64,000 nt of DNA, from contig NC_081185.1 of assembly GCF_029867415.1 (NCBI RefSeq), positions 114,187,466 to 114,251,465 on the forward strand, read 5' to 3'. Below the pieces are notes generated by a model, which worked only from the letters and a program-made list of their open reading frames with translations, was not told the DNA's origin and searched no databases. This document shows, piece after piece, positions 53,719 to 64,000 of the stretch (position 1 is its first letter; every line of letters begins with the position of its first letter). The stretch comes from Vicia villosa (taxonomy: Eukaryota; Streptophyta; Magnoliopsida; Fabales; Fabaceae). Position numbers and translations under genes: made by a program.

Positions 53719-56641
53719 TGTCATACCCCAAAATTTGCCTTCCATATTCCATTTACAATAGTTCAAAATTCAAAGATTCAGTCCCAAAGATTATTCATTC
53801 AAAGTCCAGATGATCCACAGTCAACTGGTTTGACCTAAAAGTCAACCATAATCAGAGCATAGTCAAAGCCTCCCAATTTTGGTCAACATCTAGTATGTGA
53901 AGTACAACCATCATTTGATCAAAGATTGATCATGATTCCATTAATAGAAACTCAGAGATGAAGAAATACACAAAGGTTCAAATTAGGGTTTCTTAGGAGA
54001 AAGTCAACCCAACTTTGACTGGGCATAACTTTCACATGGAACATCAAAAATGCCCCACTCAAAGCCTATTTTGAAGGAAATTAGATTCCCTACGACTTTG
54101 TCTCTCACAAGCCAGGGCTAGAAATGATTCATTTGGGAGATACAGTGCAAAAGATCACAGGTCATTTTCAGGCATCCTCCAAAAGCAGTTTTTTCCCAAA
54201 GAGGATACGATCAAGATAAAAGCTCCAAATGGGAAATATGTTCCAAAGTGGCTTATAGAGGACCTCTTGAGGTTTCCAAAAAGTATTAGAACTCCCTCAT
54301 AGCTTAAAAAATGAGTGAGATATGCTTGATCAAAGTTGGGTGATTTAGGAGGACCGAATGTGAAATAAAGGAGGTCCAATTTGAATTTCTTGCAAGTGGG
54401 CCTATATTTTATGACCCAAACTGGATCCACAAGCTATCCAAACAACATGCCACGAATTTCACCTTTTTTATTTAATTTATATAATTTTATTTCATTTTTT
54501 AATGATTTAAAATAGTTTAATTAAATAGAAAATCAAATATTTTGGTAGAAAATATATTTTGGTGATTTCCAATCATCATTAATGGCAAAATATGGTATAA
54601 TTTTCGTGCTCAAATCAAATAGAAAAGGTTGATACCAAATTGTGACCAAAATAGAAAGATTATATTCAAAAAATAAAATCAATTTCTACAAACTTGCAAT
54701 ATTGGATTCAAGGGCTTTTGGCTTCACTTTTTGACCTAATTGAGTTCTCCTATAAGTATAGAAGTCAGAGCAAAGGATTAGGGGTTGGGAGAACTCGGAT
54801 CAGAAGCAAGGGGCAAGAACAAAAATCTTCAAAGGTGTGAATTCGGTTTTGGACAATTCAAAGGTTTCAACAAGAACTGAAGGGTGCAAACGTTTCTCTG
54901 AGGGTCCCTGAACGTGTTTGGATTGTTACTCTGCTTCAACACTCCCAGAACTACCTCATATTTGCCAAGGTAAGTCACTTCAGAAATCTCTTCGATCTGG
55001 ATAATACGAGCATCAACATTAGAATTTAATTGCATATTATAGTTTGGTTCAATGCATTGATCGTTTCTGGGTTTGTTTCGTGGAGTTTGCGTGCTTTATT
55101 TGTGTCTTGCCATTAATGCCCGATGTGAGTTTTTTAGGGTTTAATTAGGGGCTTTGTGTTAGGGGTAAAATTGGGTCAAATTGGGGGCATGGTTGCGTTC
55201 GCAAGGTTGATATGAATGATTCTGGAAAGGTGCGCAACATTTATATAGAGGGAGGAGCTATTCGTTATTTTTGAAGCATATTTGCTACGAAACAATTTGT
55301 AGCAAAATCGCAGCTAAAAGTACTGGGTTTTGCAGGTGTGTTTGGGGAAGACGATGAGTTATCCTCATCTGATTCGCCCATTCAAAAACTCGCGCGCGTT
55401 TCCACTTATTGTTTTGATTATTTTATATATTATGATGAAAAGCGTTTTTTAACGCGTGTGTATCACAGCTGAGTTGGTAAGGCAGCGCGTGGGTGAGTGG
55501 AGGGTCGCAGGTTCGAACCCTCCCTCCAACTATATTTTTTCTGAAAATTCCCATGTGATCCTATGTGCTCCTATCTAAACCATGTACCATGTGCCCTCAG
55601 ATCTGGACCTTAGAACCATCAGCCACGTAGATCTAGCGCGTCCAGGATGTAATCCCCATGATATGCACCTTCAATCAATCACACTGAATCAAATTCTATT
55701 AAACTACAATAATTTTAATTAAATATTTATTTTGATTAAATCTCTTTTAATATATTTATTTATGTAATAATATTTATTTTTACAAATAAATTAGTACATG
55801 ATCTTTATATTAAAAATGCAATTTATTGTTCGTGCCGATTAAATCGATTGATCGCTATGGGCAATAATAATTTTAATTAAAATGTTTATTTAATTAAAAT
55901 AAAATACAAATAATTTCTATTTAGTTAAATGGTTGCAACTATTTTATTAGTTGTGATGATTAACTCTTCTGTTTTCTAAATTCCAATTTGTTATTATTTG
56001 TAATCGTGTTAATCGGTTATGAGGGGTAACAATACAAAACAAAATTCATAAAAATAATAAAACACAATAATTCATTATTAGTGATAATCGAATCAATCGA
56101 TTTGAATTGGTAATGGTGCAAAATCCCTAATCTTTTGACTATGGTGATCAAATCTATTGATCATTGCGGTTAATAGTGCCATACTAAATCAGGGTTGTAC
56201 GCCCATATTTCAAAACGCTTTTCCAAACATCTTTCAAACTTCAAGTTCAAAATACAGATCTTTATCTACGACAGGCTATTCAAAGCCTTCAAACCTTCAA
56301 ATCGAATTTCAAACCTTAAGGGCGTACAACCCGTCCCCCGAACTACGTTGACTCTGATTCTCCCTGAGGATATACGTAGGCACTTGGCAACAAGGCGAGT
56401 CCCCCTCCCTAAAATCTCAATTTTCCCCTATTCACTTCCCTAGCTATTAAACCTCTATAATTTTGCTATAAACCTTTACCTTAAATTCAAAGCCAATAGG
56501 AAAGGGTTGAGGGTGCCTAACACCTTCCCTTGACCTGAATATAGTATCTTACCCCGATCTCTCAACTATGTAAGGTTTCCTATTCGCCTTGGTAGAATAG
56601 GTGGCGACTCTAAAGCTGAATTTTTAGGGCAGGTTGCTACA
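53719..56641 (+). mobile_element. Solo-LTR-like element C (2.9 kb), Ogre/Tat-like, nested in D
   Basis: Begins TGTCATACCCCAAAATTTGC and ends GGCAGGTTGCTACA; GAATG is duplicated (53714-53718, 56642-56646). Near the 3' end GGGTGCCTAACACCTTCCC and GGTGGCGACTC are typical of long legume gypsy LTRs. Similar over its length to element B in opposite orientation. No coding region. Confidence 0.75.
55463..55530 (+). other. tRNA-like A/B-box module in element C
   Basis: CAGCTGAGTTGG (55466-55477) is one base from the A-box consensus and GGTTCGAACCC (55510-55520) is a perfect B box, about 32 nt apart. The T arm pairs imperfectly and the acceptor ends do not pair, so it is not a functional tRNA. Confidence 0.6.
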
Positions 56642-58699
56642 GAATGAATGTACACATATACCATACTTAAAACACACCGATCCGATGCACCGCATCATCT
56701 CATCATAACTCACCATTTTCATCACCGAATAAGTATGTACACGCTGCACAATCATTCAATTATTCACATATATTTACATCAAATGTATCATTAAATCATC
56801 ACCGTCATATTATCACAACAATCATGATAATAGTCACAACAAATCTATCACCACGTCAACACATTGTCACATTCAAAAACATATGCACACAATGTTACAT
56901 TCAATCATACATGTCCACATATAACATATAATCATCACATTAATAATAATAACGGTTCATTCCATCATCCCACGAAAACATTGTCATGTTTACACAATTC
57001 CACATACACACAATGTATATCACCGAAGCAATTAAATAATCTTTTAAAAATAATTCGGGTCACCGCCCATCTCACCAATTCATCATATAAAATATTTAAT
57101 TTGCTTCACAACGTCCCAAACGGCACCAAGAAAGGATACACGGATCAAAAGATACGTTATTTTAAAGTTTTAGAAAAATTCAACACAGCAAAGTTCGCTC
57201 AGCGAAGCCCGACAGAAACGAATCCTTCAGACCTCCGCTCAGCGGACCTCTAATGACGTCCAACAGAAGCGAACTACGTTGGGACCTCCGCTCAGCGGAC
57301 CTGCGATTTCACCAATTCCCAGGTCTGCGACAGACCTGCGATTTCATACCCTTTTCACCCAAAAACAATTCCAGACATCATATACAAGCATACAAACATC
57401 GGATTTCTCACCACACATCATTATACATCAAAACAAACATCAATAGCCAACAATCTATACAAATTCATCAATTATCCCAAATCATAACATACCTAACAAT
57501 ATCAAATCCCAATATACCCAATCGAATCATACGTTAATCCATCCTATTACCCATAATCACATAATAGAAATTAACCGGAAGAGTCCCCCCTTACCTTAGC
57601 CAAGAATCTGGACTTTTCTCCTTCTTCTCCATCAAACCCGTATGCCTCTTTTCATCACTTTCAGCAAGAATCTCCAATCTTCAAACCCGCTTATCTCCCT
57701 CACCGAGAACTTCCCTGACACGAATTAATATATCAAATCGAAGGAAATTTCGTGTAGAATCCGAATCTTCAAGAATTACCTGATTTGGGGCTACGAGCAT
57801 AGAGTTATGACCCATTTTGTGAGGGCTGCACCATGAATACGAAAATTCCTTTTCTCCATGAATTCTCCTTCTCTCCCTCTTAGGTTTTCCTTCTCTATTT
57901 CTCAATTTTCTCTTATTTACTTGTTTTATTAAAACATGGCATAATTTAGTAATGGGCTCAACATTTAACACCCCCTCATTACTAAATACCTCACTTGGCC
58001 CAAAGACCCATACTCCATAATTCTTCCAATTAGTTCAACGAAAATACCAAATAAATTCCAAATAATAATTTAATTTCCGATTAAATTAAAATTAGAAAAT
58101 ATGGGGTGTTACAATGTGCATGATGCCTTTTTAAATGGTGATTTTGACGAGGAATTGTACATGAGTTTACCTAAAGATATAACATCCACCTCTCCAAATC
58201 AAACATGTAAACTTCTCAAATATCTATTGTTTAAATTAAAAAATCCAGACGACAACAGTTTGACAAGTTATCTACATTTTTACTCAAACATAATTTCAAA
58301 CAATGCATTTTAATATATGTTAATGATCTTCTGTTTGCACACAATAATATAAACATCATTAATAACATAAAAGTCATTCCGCATCATCATTTCAAAATTA
58401 AGGACCTTGGCACATTGAAGTATTTCTTTAGGACTTCAAGTATCCAAGAATGTCTCTGGTATAAACATTTAACAGAGGAAATATATGTTTGATCTGCTCT
58501 CCAACACTGGCTTACTCGATTGCAAACCAGCTTAATACTCAACGGCTCGTGACACTCGACTACAATCAACTGATGGCACCCCTTTGCAAGATTCAACTGA
58601 TGGCACCCCTTTGCAAGATCCAACAGAGTATCGCAGGCAGGTTGGACAACCTACTTAGCACACCATGAGCAACTGCAAATACCTCACAATCTTGAAACA

Positions 58700-59094
58700 C
58701 AAGCTTGGTTTGAAAACTGGGGTACTTCTCATCATATAACATCTCACAACTTTTGCATTTAAAAATTATTGCATCAAATGTAGGACCAAACAAGGTTATA
58801 ATTGGTTATAGACAATGTGTAGAGGTCAAGTCAATAAGATGTTCTTAGTTTGCTTCTACTTTTATGTCAAATCACTTATTAAAACTCAATGACTTGCTTT
58901 TTGTTCCTTACATTACTCGAAACTTAATATCTGTTTCCAAGTTCTCTAAAAAAATTATGGTCTATCTTAAATTTCATCCTAACCATTGCTTTATTAAATC
59001 CCGAGCATCTAATCAAGTGCTCTTTGAAGGCGGTCTAGATGAAAGTAACCTATATTATTTTACTACAATTTTTTTTTTGTCAGTCAAGGGATAA
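58700..59094 (+). pseudogene. Copia protease/integrase-leader fragment, second copy
   Basis: KLNDLLFVPYITRNLISVSK and FHPNHCFIKSRASNQVLFEG, as at 6385-6796; a stop after CSxFASTF-equivalent sequence near 58846 is private to this copy. Confidence 0.7.
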
Positions 59095-59446
59095 TGTGTA
59101 TTATAACTTATAAAGTTTGACTATAAGCTCACCATATAAACAACTCTTAAACCCAACCTATTAGCAATTATTTAACACTATACAAGGCAAATAAAGTGAT
59201 ATAATCTAAAACAACAAAACAATTTAGTTGTGAACACAACATATAACACGGGAAATACCAATGATATCGAGTAAGAAGCCATACCAATGATGTATGTTGA
59301 AGCTCTCTTGATAAAACTTGATGATTTACACCTGAAGCCACAACCGAAAACCTTGATTCCACCTGAGCAAATCAGCCACAAGAACAACATTGAAATACGA
59401 GTAACTATCAAATATTTTATAGTTGATTGCGTACCTACTCATTCAT
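59095..59446. other. Unassigned end of alpha segment, second copy
   Basis: Matches 6797-7123; identity ends at CATTCATGGG. No gene recognised. Confidence 0.4.
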
Positions 59447-60253
59447 GGGTTTTTCAAAAAATACTATATGTTTACCTTTGAAGTAGAAAACGCGAAAAAT
59501 AGATCGACAGTCGCCGAAGAGAAATCTTGAAAAGCTAAAGAGAGAATATCCAGCAGAAGAGACAACGATTACGAGAATACGAAACGTTGAGTTGCGATGC
59601 TGATTTGAATTTGTGATGCTGAGATGAATTGCGTTTGTAGCACCGAAACGTTGAGTTGAATTGCAATTGTAGCACCAAAACGTTGAGTTGAATTGCTAGC
59701 TAAATGGTTTCATCAAGAAATTGGGGGAAGAAGAAATTGGGGAAAAACAAAATTAGGGTTCTTCTTTGGAGAGAACGTGATTCGTGAAATTTGGAAATTG
59801 AATCTGAAATGTTTTTCTAATTTTCAATTTTTTTTTTCTTATTGTGTTTTAACTTTTAACAAAAGAAATTAAATGTAATATATTTTTATATTAAAAAGTT
59901 TAATTTAATAAATAATAAAATAATATCCAATGGATTTATAAAATAAGGTGGATGGATTGAATCCATCCATATGATTTGATGGATGGATTGGATAAATCCA
60001 TTAAATTATTTTTTTTGTTTAATGGATGGATCGGATGGATAAATTATAGGATGGATCGGATGGATATTGTGTTAATTGATTTTATTGCCACCCCTAATTA
60101 TAAGTTATGTCCTTTGAATCCTGTAGGTAAAAGAGATGGAGAATTAAATTGTAAGAGAAAAAAATTAGAAAAGAAAAAACAAAACAAAAAATCAATTTAC
60201 TTTTGTATTTGAAAAAGAAAAATTGATAAAAAAATTTATTGGTAAATAATTAT
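59447..60253. repeat. Non-coding region with short repeats
   Basis: A repeat containing AAACGTTGAGTTGAATTGC occurs about three times at 59580-59700. GGAT-rich repeats (TGGATGGATTGGAT...) fill 59948-60066. No gene; the short frame at 59976-60212 is made of these repeats. Confidence 0.5.
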
Positions 60254-60606
60254 GAGGAGGGATCAAATTACACCTGAAGAGTTACACTACGAGTTACACT
60301 CGCTCATAACTTCTTTTCGAATAAATATTTTTTAAAATCAACCGTTGAATTGAAACATAATATCGTATAGATCATACATATAAAGTTTGAAATTAATCAA
60401 TAATGACAGTTAATTTTGACGTTGATCTTTGGATTTGTTGATTGTATAGTAAATCATTATAGATTAATTTCAAACTTTATATGTATGATCTATACGATAT
60501 TATGTTTCAATCCAACGGTTGATTTTAAAAAATATTTATTCGAAATAAAGTTATGAGTGAGTGTAACTTGTGGTGTAACTCTTCGGGTATAATTTGATCT
60601 CTCCTC
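60254..60606. mobile_element. Foldback MITE, 353 bp, Mutator-type duplication
   Basis: Nearly the whole element is an inverted repeat: GAGGAGGGATCAAATTACACC... to ...TAATTTGATCTCTCCTC, with arms of roughly 150 bp. The 9-bp duplication AATAATTAT flanks it (60245-60253, 60607-60615). Confidence 0.85.
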
Positions 60607-60657
60607 AATAATTATTATAAAACTTAATACTATTTTTCATATGTCACTATTTTTTAC

Positions 60658-61348
60658 AGTGTTTTAAAAACCGGACCGGTCGGTCGGACCGGTCGAACCG
60701 GGAACCGGCCAGGTAACTGGTCTGATTCAATAGCTGGATCGGGAATGTCATTGAACCGGTGTGAACCGGTCAAAACCGGTATAAACCGCTAAAATCGGCG
60801 GTTTTTATGAACCGGCGGTTTAAATGCATTTTTTTATTTTTTTATTTTAAAAAATTAAAACAATGTCGTTTTGACTATTTTAATTAAAAATTAAAATAAA
60901 AAAATTAAAAAATTGTTGCAGATGCGGTTGATTTTGTTACGGATGATTTTGATATTGAAGAAGGAGATCTCAACATTGAAATTATTTTGTTATAAATTAT
61001 TCAATTAGATTATGTTGCGATTAAACTTTTGTTTGCAATTATATTTTATAATTATGTACTATTTTATTGTGTGTGATACCTATGTGTAAAATTTGAATTT
61101 AAATTATGAACTCGTGAATTCTTTTATAATATGATATTTTCAAAAAAATTAAGTGCTAGTTATATTTTGTAGAGACTGAATCATCTTGTTCGACAGATTT
61201 TATACCTATATAATTTTGTTATAACGACCGGTCTATTCAACCGAGTTATCCGATTTAACCTGATTTAGTCATGCGGTTCGACCAGTGACCCAGTGGTTCG
61301 ACCAATAAACCAGTGACCCACAGTACCTTCACCGGTTTTTAAAACACT
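60658..61348. mobile_element. TIR transposon, about 690 bp, AGTGTTTTAAAAACCGG termini
   Basis: Perfect 17-bp inverted ends AGTGTTTTAAAAACCGG / CCGGTTTTTAAAACACT. Both subterminal regions are rich in CCGGT. A short acidic reading near 60920-60995 may be the tail of a transposase, as in hAT elements, but I cannot prove it. An exact 8-bp target duplication is not evident. Confidence 0.65.
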
Positions 61349-61402
61349 AATTTTGATTTTTCACGTTAAGAAATTTTTTTTCACATCAGCCATTTTATTT
61401 TA

Positions 61403-61689
61403 CCTTTAGCTAACCTAATTTCAATTTGGATGGCTTTAATATGGTGTATGTGGTACATGAGAAACACCATTATTTTTGACAATGCTATTTTTAGCTTTGA
61501 TGAGGTGATATCTAATATAATGTTTTTTTCTTGGAGATGGGTTAGCAATAGGGAATCTCCAAGTAGGATTAATTTTTATGATTGGTATAAATTACCACTA
61601 TTTTGTACCAACACTTTTTAGTGTTTCCTTGTTGTAAGGGTTGCACCCCTAGTGCGATATCTTATAATCAATTGCTTATTAAAAAAAAA
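61403..61689 (+). mobile_element. Very short 5'-truncated LINE (287 bp)
   Basis: Encodes only the last part of ORF2 (MALIWCMWYMRNTIIFDNA ... INFYDWYKLP, stop at 61621), a short 3' UTR with TGTTTCCTTGTTGTAAGGG-like sequence and an A run ending at 61689. The 13-bp duplication CCATTTTATTTTA is at 61390-61402 and 61690-61702. Confidence 0.88.
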
Positions 61690-61702
61690 CCATTTTATTT
61701 TA

Positions 61703-62019
61703 TTTTTTGCCACAACTACTGTGTGATTTAACTTTTTAAATGCCGCATAAACAAAATTTAGTCTTCATGTTATTGAAAACTTTTAAATGCATAAGGAAGC
61801 AAATTTGGGAGAGGAAATGGAAGGACAAAATTAAATAATTGAAAAATGTGAGAATAAAAACAGCATTTAAGCCAATGAAATAGTTAATGAGAAAAGAAAT
61901 GGAAGCGTCTAAAGGGAATAAAAGTGGATAGTGAATTAACTGCAGCATAATTTACCATTATATCCTTGTTTATACTGCTATATGTATTTGGGTTCAGAAA
62001 GGTTTAGGGATGGCCGGAA
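61703..62019 (+). other. 5' flank of the last F-box locus
   Basis: AT-rich; the last 60 bp are homologous to the flank of the 39337 locus. Nothing else supported. Confidence 0.35.
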
Positions 62020-63485
62020 ATGAAGAAAGTTAGGGAGAAAACTGATGTTGCATTATTTGTAGCCGGGGTATTTAAAATGGCAATACTCCACCTAACGGCA
62101 TTTCTCTTATTCATTACCAATTATTTAGGTTTCAACCACATTTCTACGTTCATTACAAATAAGAATACTCAATCAGCAGCATCTCCGTCGCCAGTGGTAC
62201 TCCCCGACGATCTCATCACCGAGGTATTTTCCTTTCTACCCGTCAAATCTCTTCTTCGATTCAGATGTCTCAGTAAGTATTGGAAAACACTCATTTCCCA
62301 TCCCGATTTTGTGAAATTGCATCTCAAGAGATCAGCGACACGAAATACTCTATTCACACTAATCACGCATCGTGTAAAACATGTCCCCGAAGATTCCTCA
62401 TATGGTAGTGACGAGGAATGTGAGCACAGTGTTGTTCCATACCCTATACGCAGTTTACTCGACAACCCTTCATTTACCCTTTTTGACGATCCTTACTATC
62501 ATGTGAGAGACAAAGGATGCTCTGATATAGTTGGTTCATGCAATGGACTAATTCTTTTGGCGGGATGCTGTCTTGATAGTTGGGGCGGCATTCGGCATGA
62601 TAGCTACTGGCTCCGTGTTTGGAATCCAGCCACCAGGACAACATCTCAAACTTTTGGGTACTTCAATGATTTTAGTAATTCTCCACCTCAAGAATTTGGT
62701 TTTGCATTTGGTTGTGATAATTCAACAGGTACTTATAAAGTTGTGGCGTCTCGTGTTTGTTGTTATGAATGGACGACCGAGATGAGAGTTCTTAGTTTGG
62801 GGAGCGATGTTTGGAGAAATATTGAAAGTTTTCCTGTCATTCCTCTTAATTTGGACTTTGACGGTCTTAGTATATATGGTAGCGTGTATTTGTGTGGCAC
62901 TCTTAATTGGATGGCTATTAATCATATTAATCATATGGACAGTTACTTTAGGTATTCTCATTACCATAAGGATATTACAGTTGAACAGTTTGTTATTGTT
63001 TCTCTTGATTTGGCAACGAGACATACAATCTGTATCCATTGCCACATGGTTTTGATGAAGTACCACCTAGAAAACCAACGGTTGGTGTGTTATGGGGCTG
63101 TCTTTGTTTTTCTTATTCTTATAAAGAAACCGATTTTGTTATATGGAAGATGAAGAAATTCGGGGTCGAGGATTCTTGGTTTCAATTCCTTAAAATTAGT
63201 TATCAGCAACTTCAAATAGACCATGACTTTAGTGTTGATTGGAGAAAAAATTATTTTGAATTGGTGCCATTGCTTCTATCTGAAGATGGTGATACACTAG
63301 TACTTAAAAGCAATGAAGAAAACCAAGCAATTCTCTATAATTGGAGACATAATAGAGTAGAGCGGACAAAAGTTCTTATAAGTAGAACTATTACCGATAA
63401 TAGCACTAGCGATCATGTATTTTGGAAGGATGCCAAGGATTATGTTGAAAGTAAGTTTCTCTTCCATGGTTTACTACATGTTTGA
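62020..63485 (+). pseudogene. F-box protein pseudogene (single-base frameshift, lost stop)
   Basis: ATG at 62020, or at 62077 by analogy with the 39337 locus, opens a hydrophobic leader, F-box (VVLPDDLITEVFSFLPVKSL) and F-box-associated domain (LRVWNPATRTTSQTFGYF, STGTYKVVASRVCCYEW, SDVWRNIESFPVIPLNL). A base is missing near 63018, so the frame leaves the family sequence and ends at 63153; the correct continuation (63039-63485) reads CLCFSYSYKETDFVIWKMKK and DAKDYVES. There, a 22-bp deletion between two GAAAG repeats removes the normal stop. Otherwise well preserved, so recently lost; a sequencing error at 63018 cannot be excluded. Confidence 0.82.
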
Positions 63486-64000
63486 ATTTATGTTCATTTG
63501 AATATGTTGTTTTCAAAGATACTGATTGTGTGAATATTCTTTTAAATGATTGTTGAGGTAAACTGCATATTAAGAAAATCTACATGGTTTGTATGAGTAT
63601 AATTGTATGAGCATGTTCGGATACTTGTTTTCAGTTTATGTTTCAACTGTATAAAACGGTTGTTGACATGAACATGATTGTTTAAATTTTTAAAGATGGT
63701 AAAGCACAAATTTTTCTGCTGTTATAGATGGATTTTCCATTAATAAAGAGAGGGTTTATAGTAGTGAACTGTGATTTGACTCACTGGTAGCACCATTACC
63801 ATTTACCAACAACATTGCATGAATGGGCCCAACTGGATTATCATATACACTCCATAACATGTCTTCAGGATTTTTGCTTTTATTTACCTATTGGATTCTG
63901 TTTTTGTTTTTGGTTTCCTTGGGGTTGGTTCCTCTAGTGTTGGTGTTTGCTTTGGTTTAAGTTTGATTTCAACAATTTGGAGAGTGTCGGATGGAACAGC
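63486..64000 (+). other. 3' flank of the last F-box locus, probable 3' UTR intron
   Basis: GTAAGTTTCTC at about 63451 is the conserved donor. Related flanks end in GGAACAGC near 14720 and 63993. No other gene to the window end. Confidence 0.4.

Larger units (their letters stand above)
52974..58113. mobile_element. LTR-like element D (TGTAACACCC...GGGTGTTACA) hosting element C
   Basis: Ends TGTAACACCC and GGGTGTTACA are flanked by ATGTG on both sides, and the other alpha copy (5808-5814) has the unfilled site. Without the nested element it is about 2.2 kb. No coding region, primer site or inner domain is visible, so a solo LTR or short non-autonomous LTR element is likely. It contains a repeated GACCTCCGCTCAGCGGACCT palindromic motif (57231-57302). 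Confidence 0.75.
52731..58660 (+). pseudogene. Copia reverse transcriptase fragment split by a 5.1-kb insertion
   Basis: 52731-52973 encodes GGKWVYKTKFNSDGTIERYK and ARLVAQDFKQ, and 58119-58660 continues with DAFLNGDFDEELY and the decayed downstream part. The break is at the target duplication ATGTG (52969-52973, 58114-58118). It corresponds to 5560-6345. Confidence 0.75.

Noticed and set aside
55463..55530. Genuine tRNA genes in elements A, B and C
   Set aside because: A and B boxes are present but acceptor arms do not pair and anticodon arms are not convincing; called tRNA-like only.
56864..57537. Frames of 129 and 94 codons in element D
   Set aside because: Asn/His/Thr/Ile-rich translations of AT-rich DNA, one of them reading through the GC-rich palindromes; no domain.
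59976..60212. Small gene of 78 codons
   Set aside because: Made of GGAT repeats and an A-rich tail; no conservation seen.

Overview
This window is AT-rich nuclear DNA from a flowering plant, most likely a legume and perhaps one of the tribe Fabeae (pea, vetch, lentil relatives). The evidence is a cluster of plant-type F-box genes of the F-box plus F-box-associated class, a plant mobile domain (PMD) gene fragment, Ty1/copia elements, L1-type LINEs, several MITEs, and long TGTCATACCCC...TTGCTACA elements that look like solo LTRs of Ogre/Tat-type elements. The species cannot be fixed from the sequence alone. There is no sign of an operon, a CRISPR array or any prokaryotic system.

Host genes. 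Seven F-box loci are present. Two are intact, near-identical 418-codon genes on the minus strand (7837-9093 and 41541-42797). Five are broken: 2942-3724, 14222-14554, 39337-40641, 50112-50895 and 62020-63485. F-box proteins of this type are substrate receptors of SCF ubiquitin ligases. Everything else coding belongs to transposons or to PMD fragments.

Layout. Two segments, here called alpha and beta, occur twice. Alpha is 1-7123 and 44248-59446; beta is 7140-10012 and 40855-44080. After beta at 10 kb comes a third, truncated start of alpha (10013-11358). Alpha holds a PMD fragment, an LTR-like block, an F-box pseudogene split by a copia element, and two scrambled copia fragments. Beta holds an intact F-box gene. 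The second alpha was later enlarged by a 2.9-kb LTR-like insertion (45489-48405) and by a 5.1-kb nested pair (52974-58113 containing 53719-56641). The second beta gained a 308-bp MITE. In each case the other copy preserves the empty site.

Between the duplicated blocks: an LTR-like block and a truncated TIR element (11.36-14.2 kb), an F-box remnant, then a complete and very young 9.6-kb copia element on the minus strand (14999-24613; 1268-bp LTRs with one difference noticed, ATGTT target duplication, intact gag and pol in different frames). After it come two LINEs and a MITE (24.9-28.6 kb). Next is an older copia element (29150-38723) that was itself hit by a 3.9-kb LTR-like element and by a LINE. 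The right end (59.4-64 kb) holds a foldback MITE, a TIR element, a 287-bp LINE scrap and a last F-box pseudogene.

Reading the window as a system: an F-box cluster that grew by segmental duplication and has been dissected by transposons, with target-site duplications that allow relative dating. The most unusual signals are tRNA-like (Pol III A/B box) modules at a matching place in three solo-LTR-like elements, and the +1 gag/pol arrangement of the young copia element. Repeats of GTATCAGAGC near that element's 3' end, which are complementary to its primer binding site, are also unusual.
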